64,000 nt of DNA. Source: Kitasatospora sp. MAP12-44 (lineage in GTDB: Bacteria; Actinomycetota; Actinomycetes; Streptomycetales; Streptomycetaceae). The stretch is from contig NZ_JARZAE010000004.1 of the NCBI RefSeq assembly GCF_029892095.1, positions 8,308,001 to 8,372,000 of the forward strand, written 5' to 3'. Position 1 is the first letter of the stretch. Each line of letters starts with the position of its first letter. The notes beneath the pieces were generated by a model. It was not told the DNA's origin and ran no database searches. It saw only the letters and a program-made list of their open reading frames with translations. Shown here piece after piece: positions 7,974 to 15,967 of the stretch. The position numbers were made by a program, and so were the translations under genes.

Positions 7974-9265
7974 GCGGCCGACCGAGCGGCCGAGTGAGTG
8001 ACCGAGTAGGCGGCCGAGTGAGCGGCCGCCACCCCTCGGGCGGACACCGCGTCGCCGTCACCGGCATCGGCGTCAAGTGCCCGGCGGGCAACGGGCTCGA
8101 GGCCGTGTTCGCGGCGCTGCTGGCTGCCAAGTCCACCGCGACCCGGGTCGACCGGCTGGTCGAGCAGGACCTGCCGGTGCACTTCGCCTGCCTGGTCCCG
8201 CCGTTCGACCTCGACGCCTACCTGACCCGCCGCGAGTCGCGCCAGGTCGACCGGACGACTCAGCTGCTGCTCTGCGCGGCGGCGGACGCGGTGGCCGGGG
8301 CCCAACTGCCCACCGGCCAGCCCGCCGAGCGGGTGGGGGTGCAGATCGGCACCGGGATCGGCGGACTGCCGAGCATGGAGGCCGTCACCCTGAGCCACGC
8401 CGCGCGGCCCCGGGACCTGCCAGTGCACACGGTCCCGCGGACCATGGCCAACTCGCCCGCCTGCCGCCTCGCCATGCGCTACGGGTTCCAGGGCTCCTGC
8501 ACCACCTACTCCAGCGCCTGCGCCAGCGGAACCACTGCGCTGGGTGAGGCGGCCCGCAAGATCCGCTACGGCGAGCTCGACGTGGCGGTGGCCGGGGGCG
8601 TCGACTCGGCGCTCACCACGGTCGTGATGGGCTCCTTCGCCCGGATGCGGGCGATGTCCACCCGCAACGGCGCCCCCGCGCTGGCCAGCCGCCCCTTCGA
8701 CGCCGAGCGGGACGGGTTCGTGATGGGGGAGGGGGCGGCCGTCCTGGTCCTGGAGCGCTGGGACGCGGCCCAGGCGCGCGGCGCCGTGATCCACGGTGAG
8801 ATCGCCGGGTACGCGGACAACTGCGACGCCTTCCACATCGTCGCCCCGCACGAGGACGGCGAGGTCGCCGCGCGCTGCATGCGCCAGGCCATCGCCGACG
8901 CCGGACTCTCCGCCGCGGACATCGGCCACGTCAACGCGCACGGGACGTCGACGCTGCCGGGCGACCGCGCGGAGGCCCGGGCGATCTACCGCTGCTTCGA
9001 CGGCCAGTCGCCGCCGGTCACCGCGGTCAAGGGCGTGACCGGCCACCTGATCGGCGGCTCCGGCGCGGTGGAGGCCGCGCTCGCGCTGCTCTGCGCCGCC
9101 CGCGGCGTGGTGCCGCCCGTCGCCAACCTCGCCAGCAGCCCGGAGGCCGATCTGGTGGACCTGGTCAGCGGCGCGCCGCGCGCCGTCCCGCCCGCCCACG
9201 TGCTGTCCAACTCCTTCGGCTTCGGTGGCCAGAACGCCTGCCTGGTCCTCGCCCCCGCGCCGTGA
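7970..9265 (+). CDS. FabF-type beta-ketoacyl-ACP synthase
   Basis: About 431 residues with a complete KAS II-like active site: nucleophile in SSACASGTT (Cys about 184), and histidines in NAHGTST (about 324) and GHLIGGSG (about 359). It should perform decarboxylative chain extension on the acyl carrier protein encoded just upstream. There is no partner chain-length factor, ketoreductase or dehydratase, so it is neither a type II polyketide pair nor a full fatty acid synthase. Compared with FabF it has an extra N-terminal tail of about 20 residues made from a GGCCGAGTGAG-like repeat, which suggests recent local expansion or an alternative downstream start. Confidence 0.93.
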   Translation: MSGRPSGRVSDRVGGRVSGRHPSGGHRVAVTGIGVKCPAGNGLEAVFAALLAAKSTATRVDRLVEQDLPVHFACLVPPFDLDAYLTRRESRQVDRTTQLLLCAAADAVAGAQLPTGQPAERVGVQIGTGIGGLPSMEAVTLSHAARPRDLPVHTVPRTMANSPACRLAMRYGFQGSCTTYSSACASGTTALGEAARKIRYGELDVAVAGGVDSALTTVVMGSFARMRAMSTRNGAPALASRPFDAERDGFVMGEGAAVLVLERWDAAQARGAVIHGEIAGYADNCDAFHIVAPHEDGEVAARCMRQAIADAGLSAADIGHVNAHGTSTLPGDRAEARAIYRCFDGQSPPVTAVKGVTGHLIGGSGAVEAALALLCAARGVVPPVANLASSPEADLVDLVSGAPRAVPPAHVLSNSFGFGGQNACLVLAPAP

Positions 9266-9312
9266 AACGCCCCGCGCAGTGAAACGCCCCGCGCAGTGAA
9301 ACGCCCCCGCAC
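9262..9312 (+). repeat. Three tandem 17-bp repeats at a gene junction
   Basis: Three near-identical units beginning GTGAAACGCC start at 9262, 9279 and 9296. The first overlaps the ketosynthase stop. Each unit offers a GTG in a different reading frame because 17 is not a multiple of three. The downstream reductase is better started at ATG 9350, so the repeat probably forms a short spacer. Confidence 0.85.
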
Positions 9313-9349
9313 AGTGAAAACCGAACCAGTCAGCGACGGAGACCAAGCC

Positions 9350-10402
9350 ATGCGAGTCCTTCTCACGGGTGCGACCGGTGTGATCGGCAGCGAGCTCGTG
9401 CAGCGGCTGCGCAGCGCGGCCCGCGAGCACGGCGGCCGGCACGACCACACCCTCGTCCGGGTGGCCCGGCGGGCCGAGGACGAGTCCCTGGTGCGCTGGA
9501 GGATCGGCGCCGAGCCGCCGCCCGCCGCCCTGGCCGGCCACTGGGACGTGATCGTGCACGCGGCGGCCAGCACCCGCTGGACCCTCGCACGGGACGAGGC
9601 GGTCGCCGCGAACATCGACCCGCTGCGCGCCGTCCTCGCCCTCGCGGACCGCGACACCCACCTCGTCCAGGTCTCGACCGCCTACGTCGGCGGCGTCCGC
9701 AACCCCGAAGACCTGCGCGGCGCCGAGTTCGAGGGGTACCGCAACGGCTACGAGTGGTCGAAGGCGAAGTGCGAGGAGCTCGCCCGCGAGGAGCACCCCG
9801 GCCCGCTGACGCTGGTCCGCCCGCCGCTGGTGGTCGGGCGGCGGGGCAGCGGCGCGATCGCCCGCTTCTCCGGCCCCTACACGCTGCTCCAGGCGCTGGT
9901 CTCCGGACTTGCCGCCGTGGTGGTCGGCGATCCGGCGGGCTACGCCGAGATCAGCCCGGTGGACGAGGTCGCGACGGTGCTCGCAGCCGCCGTACTCTGC
10001 CCGCCTCCGTCGCGCCCGCGCACCGAGGTGCTGGCGGGCGGTCGCGGCAGCCTGACCCTCGACGAACTGCTCGACGTCGTCTGCACGACCCTCAACGAGT
10101 GCCGCACCGCCCAGGGCGTCGCCCCCATCGAGCGGCCGCCGCTGGTCTCGGGCGACAGCTGGGACCGCTTCTTCCGGCCGCTCGCCGACCAGTACCTCTC
10201 GCCCATCCAGAGCCAGGCCGTGAAGCTGCTCGCCATGTTCCAGAGCTACACCAGCATGAGCGAGCCCTTCGAGCCCACCTGGACGGTCGAGGACCCGGCG
10301 GCGGTGATGGCGGCTTCCGTCCGCTACTGGGCCGCGACCAGACCCCGCCTGGCGCTGGCCCGCCCCGAGCCGTGGACCCTGCTGGCCAAGGTCGGCTGCT
10401 GA
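9350..10402 (+). CDS. Thioester-reductase-like NAD(P)-dependent SDR
   Basis: A 350-residue extended short-chain dehydrogenase. The nucleotide-binding motif LLTGATGVIG is at the N-terminus, followed by VHAAASTRWT, VSTAYVGG and the catalytic YEWSK (Tyr about 134, Lys about 138). This arrangement is typical of the thioester-reductase/fatty-acyl-reductase (male sterility) type that releases carrier-bound acyl chains as aldehydes. It lacks an attached adenylation or carrier domain, so it would act in trans on the separate acyl carrier protein. ATG 9350, preceded by CGGAG, is chosen; an open frame from GTG 9296 would put 18 unlikely residues before the Rossmann strand. Confidence 0.82.
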   Translation: MRVLLTGATGVIGSELVQRLRSAAREHGGRHDHTLVRVARRAEDESLVRWRIGAEPPPAALAGHWDVIVHAAASTRWTLARDEAVAANIDPLRAVLALADRDTHLVQVSTAYVGGVRNPEDLRGAEFEGYRNGYEWSKAKCEELAREEHPGPLTLVRPPLVVGRRGSGAIARFSGPYTLLQALVSGLAAVVVGDPAGYAEISPVDEVATVLAAAVLCPPPSRPRTEVLAGGRGSLTLDELLDVVCTTLNECRTAQGVAPIERPPLVSGDSWDRFFRPLADQYLSPIQSQAVKLLAMFQSYTSMSEPFEPTWTVEDPAAVMAASVRYWAATRPRLALARPEPWTLLAKVGC

Positions 10403-10524
10403 GCGGCGAGACAGCCGTGCGCGCAGTACGGGCGAGGGCGAAACCCTGCCGGTGTGGCGGGTGGTCGTGCGGGTACGCGAGCTGGGGGAAGCGGTGGGAG
10501 AGCCTCGCGAAGGAGTGATGGGCG

Positions 10525-11049
10525 ATGACCGGTAGGGAACCGGTCGAGGTGACCGACCTCGACCGCTATGGCAATCCGGCGCTGCCGTGGGGCAGAGCCG
10601 ACGACGCGCTCCGGGTCTCCATGCCGAGCCCGGCTGTCACGTCCTTCCTCGGGACGGTCCGCCCGGACGGCCGCCCGTGCGCCGCGGGCATCGGGGCGGC
10701 GTGGCTCGACGGCGACCTGTACTTCACCAGCAGCCCTGACGCGCGCAAGGCCCGCAACCTGGCGGCGAACCCGGCCTGCACCTTCTCGGCAAAGCTGGAG
10801 GGCATCGACCTCGTGGCCGAGGGCGAGGCCGCGCGGGTGACCGACGAGGAGACGTTGAAGAGGCTCGCGGCCGTCTATCAGGCGGCGGGGTGGCCCGCCG
10901 AGGTGGAGGGTGCCGCCTTCACCGCGCCGTTCAACGCTCCCAGCGCCGGTCCGCCGCCATGGGAGCTGTACCGGATGCGGATCAGGACCGTCTTCGGCGT
11001 CGCCACCGCCGAACCCTACGGCGCGACCCGGTGGCGGTTCGAGGACTGA
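10525..11049 (+). CDS. Pyridoxamine 5'-phosphate oxidase-family FMN split-barrel protein
   Basis: 174 residues with the flavin split-barrel pattern: TSFLGTVRPDGRPCAAGIG, then DLYFTSSPDARKARNL, then a long middle and a YRMRIRTVFGVAT strand near the end. Members bind FMN, F420 or heme and reduce or oxidise diverse small molecules; the exact substrate is not evident. ATG 10525 follows AAGGAGTG. It lies 122 bases after the reductase on the same strand, with a strong terminator after it. It may be the last gene of the acyl-amine-like operon, but the wider gap makes that uncertain. Confidence 0.8.
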   Translation: MTGREPVEVTDLDRYGNPALPWGRADDALRVSMPSPAVTSFLGTVRPDGRPCAAGIGAAWLDGDLYFTSSPDARKARNLAANPACTFSAKLEGIDLVAEGEAARVTDEETLKRLAAVYQAAGWPAEVEGAAFTAPFNAPSAGPPPWELYRMRIRTVFGVATAEPYGATRWRFED

Positions 11050-11062
11050 GGTTCGCCGGCTG

Positions 11063-11100
11063 AGCAGCGCCGCGGGCCCCGCAGGTCCCGCGGCGCTGCT
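11063..11100. terminator. Convergent terminator hairpin
   Basis: Perfect 14-bp arms AGCAGCGCCGCGGG and CCCGCGGCGCTGCT flank a 10-nt loop, midway between a plus-strand gene ending at 11049 and a minus-strand chitinase ending at 11121. It probably serves both directions. Confidence 0.85.
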
Positions 11101-11120
11101 GCCAGGGTGGGCGGGGGTGA

Positions 11121-12446
11121 TCAGTGCCCGTTCAGGCTCTCGCCCAGCGCGGCGGTCAGGCTGCCGTCGCTGGTGTCGCCGTCCATCGACCAGACGAAGG
11201 TGCCGCGCAGGTCCTTGGCGCGGATGTACTGGCCCTTGATCCAGACCGAGGCCGGGTCGTCGTAGGTCGAGAAGACACCGCCGGCGGGGTCGTACTTGTA
11301 GGGCTCGGCGGCCAGCGGGTCCCAGTAGGTCTCGCCGGGGGCGGTGACCACCTGGTTGTAGTCCGGGGTGCCGGGCACGCCCGCGGCGGCGGGCTGGAAG
11401 AGCCCATCGCCGTTCGGGCCGGGGGCGACGCCGCTCCACTCGTGGGCGTAGTAGGGGATGGCCAGGCCGATCTGCTCGGGGCGCACGCCCTGCTGCTCGT
11501 AGTACTGGACCGCCTGGTCGACGCTGTACCGGTCGTTGGCCGGGTTCGGGTCGCGCGGGTCCTGGAACAGCGCGGAGGAGAGGTCGGTGGGCCCGGTCGC
11601 CTCCCAGCCGCCGTGGTAGTCGAAGGTCATCACATTGAACCAGTCGACCACCTTGGCGACCTTGCCCAGCTCCAGCTTGGCGGCGTAGGCCGGGTTGGCG
11701 GAGGTGTTGGCGGTGAGCAGGTAGTGCGTGCCGTCGGCCTGGCCGGCCTGGGTCTCCTGCTGGCGGAACTCCTGCATCAGCGCCGTGTAGTCCGGGGTGT
11801 CCTGCGGGCCGTACGGGTTGCCGTTGCCCGGCTCGCCCGGGTACTCCCAGTCGACCGCGAAGCCGTCGAAGATGCCGGCGGCGGCTCCCGCCGGCAGGCC
11901 GGGGAGGTCGCCCTTGAGGTACTGGTCCACACAGGAGGCGACGAAATTCTGCCGGCCGGCCGCGGTTGCGGCGAGCTGGGAGAACCGCCCCGACCAGGAC
12001 CAGCCGCCGATCGACATCACGATCTTCAACTTGGGGTATTTCGCCTTGAGTTCGCGCAGCTGGTTGAAGTTGCCGAGCAGCGCCTGGCCGGCCTGGTCGG
12101 CCTGCCCGTCGACCGACTCGGTGGCCGAGAACGGGCGCTGGTAGTCGGCCCAGCTGTCGCCGCTGCCGCACAGGCCGCCTGCCGTGACGTCGCTGAACCC
12201 GTAGTCCAGTTCGGTGAGGTGGTTGATCTCACCGGTGCTGATCAGGTTCTTCTCCATGAAGCCGGAGTAGATGCCCCACTGGGTGAAGTAGCCGGTCAGT
12301 TCCTTCTGGCCGCCGTCCCGGTGCGCCGGCGCGGCACCGGCGGGGGCCGCGCCCAGCAGGGCGAAGGCACAGGTGGCGGCCGCAGCGGTGGCGGCTGCTC
12401 TGCGGACGGCGGTGCGGCGGACGGCGGTGCGGCGGATCGCTGGCAA
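11121..12446 (-). CDS. Secreted GH18 chitinase
   Basis: About 441 residues. The signature FDGFAVDWEYP (DxxDxDxE, catalytic Glu about 201) and the upstream strand KIVMSIGGWSWSG identify glycoside hydrolase family 18, which cuts chitin with retention. The N-terminus is a long basic signal peptide with repeated TAVRR units followed by an Ala-rich core ending near APAGAAPA, so it is exported. No carbohydrate-binding module is present; the catalytic domain fills the protein. TTG 12446 is preceded by GAGGAGAG and is preferred to the far upstream TTG 12551, which would run through a candidate operator. A DasR-like site lies about 100 bp upstream. Confidence 0.92.
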   Translation of the reverse strand: MPAIRRTAVRRTAVRRAAATAAAATCAFALLGAAPAGAAPAHRDGGQKELTGYFTQWGIYSGFMEKNLISTGEINHLTELDYGFSDVTAGGLCGSGDSWADYQRPFSATESVDGQADQAGQALLGNFNQLRELKAKYPKLKIVMSIGGWSWSGRFSQLAATAAGRQNFVASCVDQYLKGDLPGLPAGAAAGIFDGFAVDWEYPGEPGNGNPYGPQDTPDYTALMQEFRQQETQAGQADGTHYLLTANTSANPAYAAKLELGKVAKVVDWFNVMTFDYHGGWEATGPTDLSSALFQDPRDPNPANDRYSVDQAVQYYEQQGVRPEQIGLAIPYYAHEWSGVAPGPNGDGLFQPAAAGVPGTPDYNQVVTAPGETYWDPLAAEPYKYDPAGGVFSTYDDPASVWIKGQYIRAKDLRGTFVWSMDGDTSDGSLTAALGESLNGH

Positions 12447-12536
12447 TGGACTCTCCTCGGCGGGCGCCGCGAGCGGGAGCGGCGGTGGGGGACGCGGGAG
12501 GTGCAGGGAGGGCGTGACGAAGGGCATGACGAAGCT

Positions 12537-12552
12537 ATTGGCATAGACCAAT
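12537..12552. promoter_or_regulatory. Candidate DasR-responsive element of the chitinase
   Basis: Read on the minus strand the 16-mer is ATTGGTCTATGCCAAT, an inverted repeat matching 12 of 16 positions of the known dre consensus ACTGGTCTAGACCACT. It sits about 90 bp upstream of the chitinase start, the usual place for DasR control of chitin genes by N-acetylglucosamine signals. Confidence 0.65.
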
Positions 12553-12624
12553 GAGAGGGAAGGTATAGTCCGCCGCCCGCCGGGTCAATGACGAAGGCGG
12601 CCTTCCGCTGCCGGCGTCCGGGGC

Positions 12625-12664
12625 GGACAATCGCACGGCCGACCACGCGGTCGTGCGATTGTCC
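12625..12664. promoter_or_regulatory. 13-bp inverted repeat upstream of phospholipase C
   Basis: Arms GGACAATCGCACG (12625-12637) and CGTGCGATTGTCC (12652-12664) are perfectly complementary across a 14-nt centre, ending 26 bp before the GTG start of the phospholipase gene. It could be an operator, or a hairpin in the 5' leader that hides the ribosome site. Confidence 0.6.
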
Positions 12665-12690
12665 CGCTTCCCCGCCCCAGGAGGATCCCC

Positions 12691-14163
12691 GTGCGCATCC
12701 CCGCCTTACGCCCGCCACGTGCCGCCAAGGCCGTCGTTGCCGTCGCCGCCGCACTGGCGGCCGCGACCGGCGCGCTGCTCGCCGCGCCCACCCCCGCGTC
12801 CGCGCAGCCGACTTCGTCGTCCAGCGCCTTCAACAGCCTGACGGGGCAGAGCCACCCCGGCTGGATGGGCCAGGTGCCGGACGGGACGAGCCTGGGGGCC
12901 ATGTCCATCCCCGGGACGCACGACACGCTCGCCATCCACGGCGGTCTGGCCCCCTGGGCGTACGAGGCGCAGGAGGACCACGGCGACAGCGCCGCGACCC
13001 TCGCCGCGCAGCTGGACGCCGGGATCCGCGCGATCGACATCCGGGTGCGGGTGATCGGCGGCGCGTTCGTCATCCACCACACCGACGTCTACCAGAACGC
13101 GAACTTCGACGATGTGCTGACGCACGCGCAGGCCTTCCTGAGCGCGAATCCCAGCGAGACGATCATGATGGACCTGCACGGCGAGTGCGACGCCGACACC
13201 ACCGAGGGCGGCAGCGGGACGGCCTCCATCGGCCACTGCGCCGACGATCCGTCGAACACCACCCAGGCGGATCGGATCGCCGTCTTCAATGGCTATCTGG
13301 CCCGCTACCCGGGGCTGTTCTACGCGCCCACGGTCACCGGCAGCGGCACCGCCGCCGTGCCGACGCTGGGCCAGGTGCGCGGTCACATCGTGCTGACCGA
13401 CTTCACCGGCCCGGTCGGCGAGATCTACCCGGGCTTCGGCCTGACCCAGCTGACCGGCGGCGGCCCGGGTGGCACGGTGGAGAACGACTGGACGCAGTGC
13501 GACCTCGGCAAGAAGTGGAACGAGGCGCAGACCAACCTCGCGAACGCCGCAGCCGACCGGACCGGCGCCCTCTACGTCACCTACACCTCGGCCAACTGCG
13601 CGCCGTTTGGCGCCGATCCGGCCGACATGGCGGGCGGCTACCTGGGTGGCGAGGGCGAGAACCAGCACCTGCTCGACTACCTCGACGCGGGCGGCGCGGG
13701 CAAGACCGGCGTGCTGCGGATGGACTACCCGGGCTGGGCGGTGATCGCGGGCCTGATCGACCGCAACCCGGGCATCTGGCGGACCGGCCAGGTCAGTTCG
13801 GGCATCCCCGGCAAATGCCTGGACGACTACGGCGACTCGGCCGCCAACGGCGCCGCGGTCGACCTGTACTCCTGCAACGGCACCGCTGCCCAGCAGTGGC
13901 GTCCGGCCACCGACGGCACGCTGCGGATCAACGGCCAGTGCCTGGACGTCACCGGTGGAAGTACCAGCCAGGGCACCGCGGTCGAGCTGTGGCCGTGCAA
14001 CGGCGGCGCGAACCAGGAGTGGAGCGCGAACGCGAACGGCGCGCTGGTGAGCGCGCAGTCCGGGATGTGCCTGGACGACCCGTCCTCCACCACGGTGGAC
14101 GGAACCCGGTTGCAGATCTGGTCCTGCAACGGCACCGGCGCCCAGCGGTGGGCGCTGCCGTAA
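12691..14163 (+). CDS. Secreted PI-specific phospholipase C with ricin-type lectin domain
   Basis: About 490 residues. A signal peptide (about 1-36, ending near PASAQ) is followed by a PI-PLC X-type barrel with catalytic-looking histidines in PGTHDTLAIHGG (His about 77) and VIHHTDVY (His about 129-130). The C-terminal third is a ricin B/CBM13 beta-trefoil with three QxW-like repeats (QQWRP, QEWSA, QRWAL). It should cleave phosphatidylinositol-type lipids outside the cell, with the lectin part aiding surface binding. The sixth codon (12706-12708) is TTA, the leucine codon read only by the bldA tRNA in Streptomyces, implying developmental control. The start is GTG 12691 after AGGAGG. Confidence 0.9.
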   Translation: MRIPALRPPRAAKAVVAVAAALAAATGALLAAPTPASAQPTSSSSAFNSLTGQSHPGWMGQVPDGTSLGAMSIPGTHDTLAIHGGLAPWAYEAQEDHGDSAATLAAQLDAGIRAIDIRVRVIGGAFVIHHTDVYQNANFDDVLTHAQAFLSANPSETIMMDLHGECDADTTEGGSGTASIGHCADDPSNTTQADRIAVFNGYLARYPGLFYAPTVTGSGTAAVPTLGQVRGHIVLTDFTGPVGEIYPGFGLTQLTGGGPGGTVENDWTQCDLGKKWNEAQTNLANAAADRTGALYVTYTSANCAPFGADPADMAGGYLGGEGENQHLLDYLDAGGAGKTGVLRMDYPGWAVIAGLIDRNPGIWRTGQVSSGIPGKCLDDYGDSAANGAAVDLYSCNGTAAQQWRPATDGTLRINGQCLDVTGGSTSQGTAVELWPCNGGANQEWSANANGALVSAQSGMCLDDPSSTTVDGTRLQIWSCNGTGAQRWALP

Positions 14164-14186
14164 CCCGCCGTCGAGGCAGGGCGGGC

Positions 14187-14960
14187 TCAGACGGCCACCC
14201 GCCACCCCTGGACGGGGACGGCTTCGCGCAGCGCCCGGGTGTACTCCTGCGCCGGATCGTCCAGGACCCGCGCGCAGTCCCCCTGCTCGACCACCTGCCC
14301 GCGTCGCAACACGAGGACGGTGTCGCACAACTGCCGGACCACCGCGAGGTCGTGGGAGATCAGCAGGTAGGCGAGTCCGGTCTGCGCGCGGATGTCCGCG
14401 AGCAGGTTGAGGATCTGCGCCTGGATGGAGACGTCCAGCGCGGAGACTGCCTCGTCCAGTACCAGCACGCGCGGCCCGGCGGCCAACGCGCGGGCGATCG
14501 CGACGCGTTGGCGCTGTCCGCCGGACAGGTCGCGGGGGCGCGCCAGCGCCTGACGCATCGTCAGGCCGACCTGGTCGACCAACTCGTCCAGGCGCGCCGC
14601 CCGTTCCACCGCGGTGCGGCCGCCGTGATGGCGCAGGACTTCGTCGACGGCCGCCCGGACGCTCTGCTGCGGGTCCAGCGAGGTGTACGGGTCCTGGAAG
14701 ACGATCTGCAACTCCTTGGCCCTGGCCCCCCGTTCGGCGCTCCCGCGGGCCGGGCGGCTGCGGTCGCGGCCGAGGACGGCGATGCTGCCGCTGGTCGGGC
14801 ACTCCAGCCCGACCAGCATCCGGGCGATCGTGGTCTTGCCCGACCCGGACTCGCCCACGATGCCGAGCGAGCCGCCCGCCGGGATGTCGAAGCTGACGTC
14901 GGCGACCGCGTGGTGGCCCTTGAAGAACTTGTTGAGCTCTCGCACTTCCACCGCGTTCAC
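14187..14960 (-). CDS. Peptide/nickel-type ABC importer ATPase 2 (DppF/OppF-like)
   Basis: About 257 residues with Walker A GESGSGKTT, the signature LSGGQRQRVAIARAL, Walker B VLVLDEAVSALD and a downstream HDL switch histidine. It is the second ATPase of the five-gene importer encoded at 14.2-19.5 kb and powers transport from the cytoplasmic face. GTG 14960 overlaps the stop of the first ATPase gene (GTGA); longer open frame upstream only repeats the end of that gene. Being the smaller ATPase without the long C-terminal oligopeptide extension fits an OppF/DppF-type subunit. Confidence 0.9.
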   Translation of the reverse strand: MNAVEVRELNKFFKGHHAVADVSFDIPAGGSLGIVGESGSGKTTIARMLVGLECPTSGSIAVLGRDRSRPARGSAERGARAKELQIVFQDPYTSLDPQQSVRAAVDEVLRHHGGRTAVERAARLDELVDQVGLTMRQALARPRDLSGGQRQRVAIARALAAGPRVLVLDEAVSALDVSIQAQILNLLADIRAQTGLAYLLISHDLAVVRQLCDTVLVLRRGQVVEQGDCARVLDDPAQEYTRALREAVPVQGWRVAV

Positions 14961-15967
14961 GCCGTGGCCTCCTTGCTCGTTCGTATCGCGTGGATCTCCT
15001 CGACCCGGGCGCAGCGCACCAGTCCGCCGTCGAAGGGTGCGAGCGCCGGTGGCTCGCTCTCGCAGGCCGGGGTGGCGAACGCGCAGCGCGGCGCGAACGC
15101 GCACCCGGGCCCGGCCTCGAAGGCGGAGACGGGTCGGCCGGGGATGGCCGTGAGGCGCTCCGCCCGCGCGTCGATCGCCGGGCGTGAGCCCAGCAGCCCG
15201 AGGGTGTAGGGGTGGGCGGCGCGCTCGTGCAGGCTGTCGGCGTCGCGGAGTTCGACGATCCGCCCCGCGTACATGACCGCGACCTTGCCGCAGACCGCCA
15301 GGGCGAGGTCCAGGTCGTGGGTGATGAAGACCATGCCCATGCCCCGCTCCCGGCGCAGCCGGTCGAGGATGGCGACGACCTCGCGTTGGATGGTGACGTC
15401 CAGGGCCGTCGTCGGCTCGTCGGCCAGGATCAGCCGGGGTTCGGCGAGCAGCACGGAGGCGATCATCACGCGTTGCAGCATGCCGCCGGAGACCTCGTGC
15501 GGATACTGGCGCAGCCGGCGGGCGGGGTCGTCGAGGCCGACCTCGGCCAGCACCGCCTCCGCCCGGGCCAGCGCCTCGGCTCGGCCCAGGCCGCGGTTGT
15601 GCCGCAGGGCCTCGGTCAGGAACGCGCCGATCCTGGTGGTCGGATTGATGTGGGCGCGCGGGTCCTGGAAGATCAGGCCCACGCCGCCGTCGCGGTAGGC
15701 GCGCAGCGCGGAGGCGTCCATCGCGCCGACGTCCTGGCCTTCGAAGCGGATCGCGCCGTGGGCGGTCGCCGCGGGTGGCAGCAGCCGGGTGATCGCGCGG
15801 ACGGTCATCGACTTCCCCGAGCCCGACTCGCCGACCAGGCCCAGCGCCTCGCCGGGTGCAAGGGTCAGGTCGAGGCCGGCCAGCAAGGCCCGCGAGCCGC
15901 CGTCCTCGGTGGCGAAGTCGACTGTCAGGCCTGACAGTTCGAGCAGTGGAACGGGTACGGCGGTCAT
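14957..15967 (-). CDS. Peptide/nickel-type ABC importer ATPase 1 (DppD/OppD-like)
   Basis: 336 residues with Walker A GESGSGKSMT, signature VSGGMLQRVMIASVL, Walker B LILADEPTTALD and the C-terminal oligopeptide/dipeptide extension including CAFAPRCAFATPACE, a cysteine cluster common in OppD/DppD proteins and able to bind an Fe-S centre in some. It forms the ATPase pair with the downstream gene. It overlaps the permease gene before it (stop/start at 15964-15967), so the whole importer is one coupled operon. Confidence 0.92.
   Translation of the reverse strand: MTAVPVPLLELSGLTVDFATEDGGSRALLAGLDLTLAPGEALGLVGESGSGKSMTVRAITRLLPPAATAHGAIRFEGQDVGAMDASALRAYRDGGVGLIFQDPRAHINPTTRIGAFLTEALRHNRGLGRAEALARAEAVLAEVGLDDPARRLRQYPHEVSGGMLQRVMIASVLLAEPRLILADEPTTALDVTIQREVVAILDRLRRERGMGMVFITHDLDLALAVCGKVAVMYAGRIVELRDADSLHERAAHPYTLGLLGSRPAIDARAERLTAIPGRPVSAFEAGPGCAFAPRCAFATPACESEPPALAPFDGGLVRCARVEEIHAIRTSKEATA

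Noticed and set aside
2180..10402. A type II polyketide cluster
   Set aside because: There is only one ketosynthase, with an intact cysteine, no chain-length-factor partner and no ketoreductase, so the gene set does not fit.
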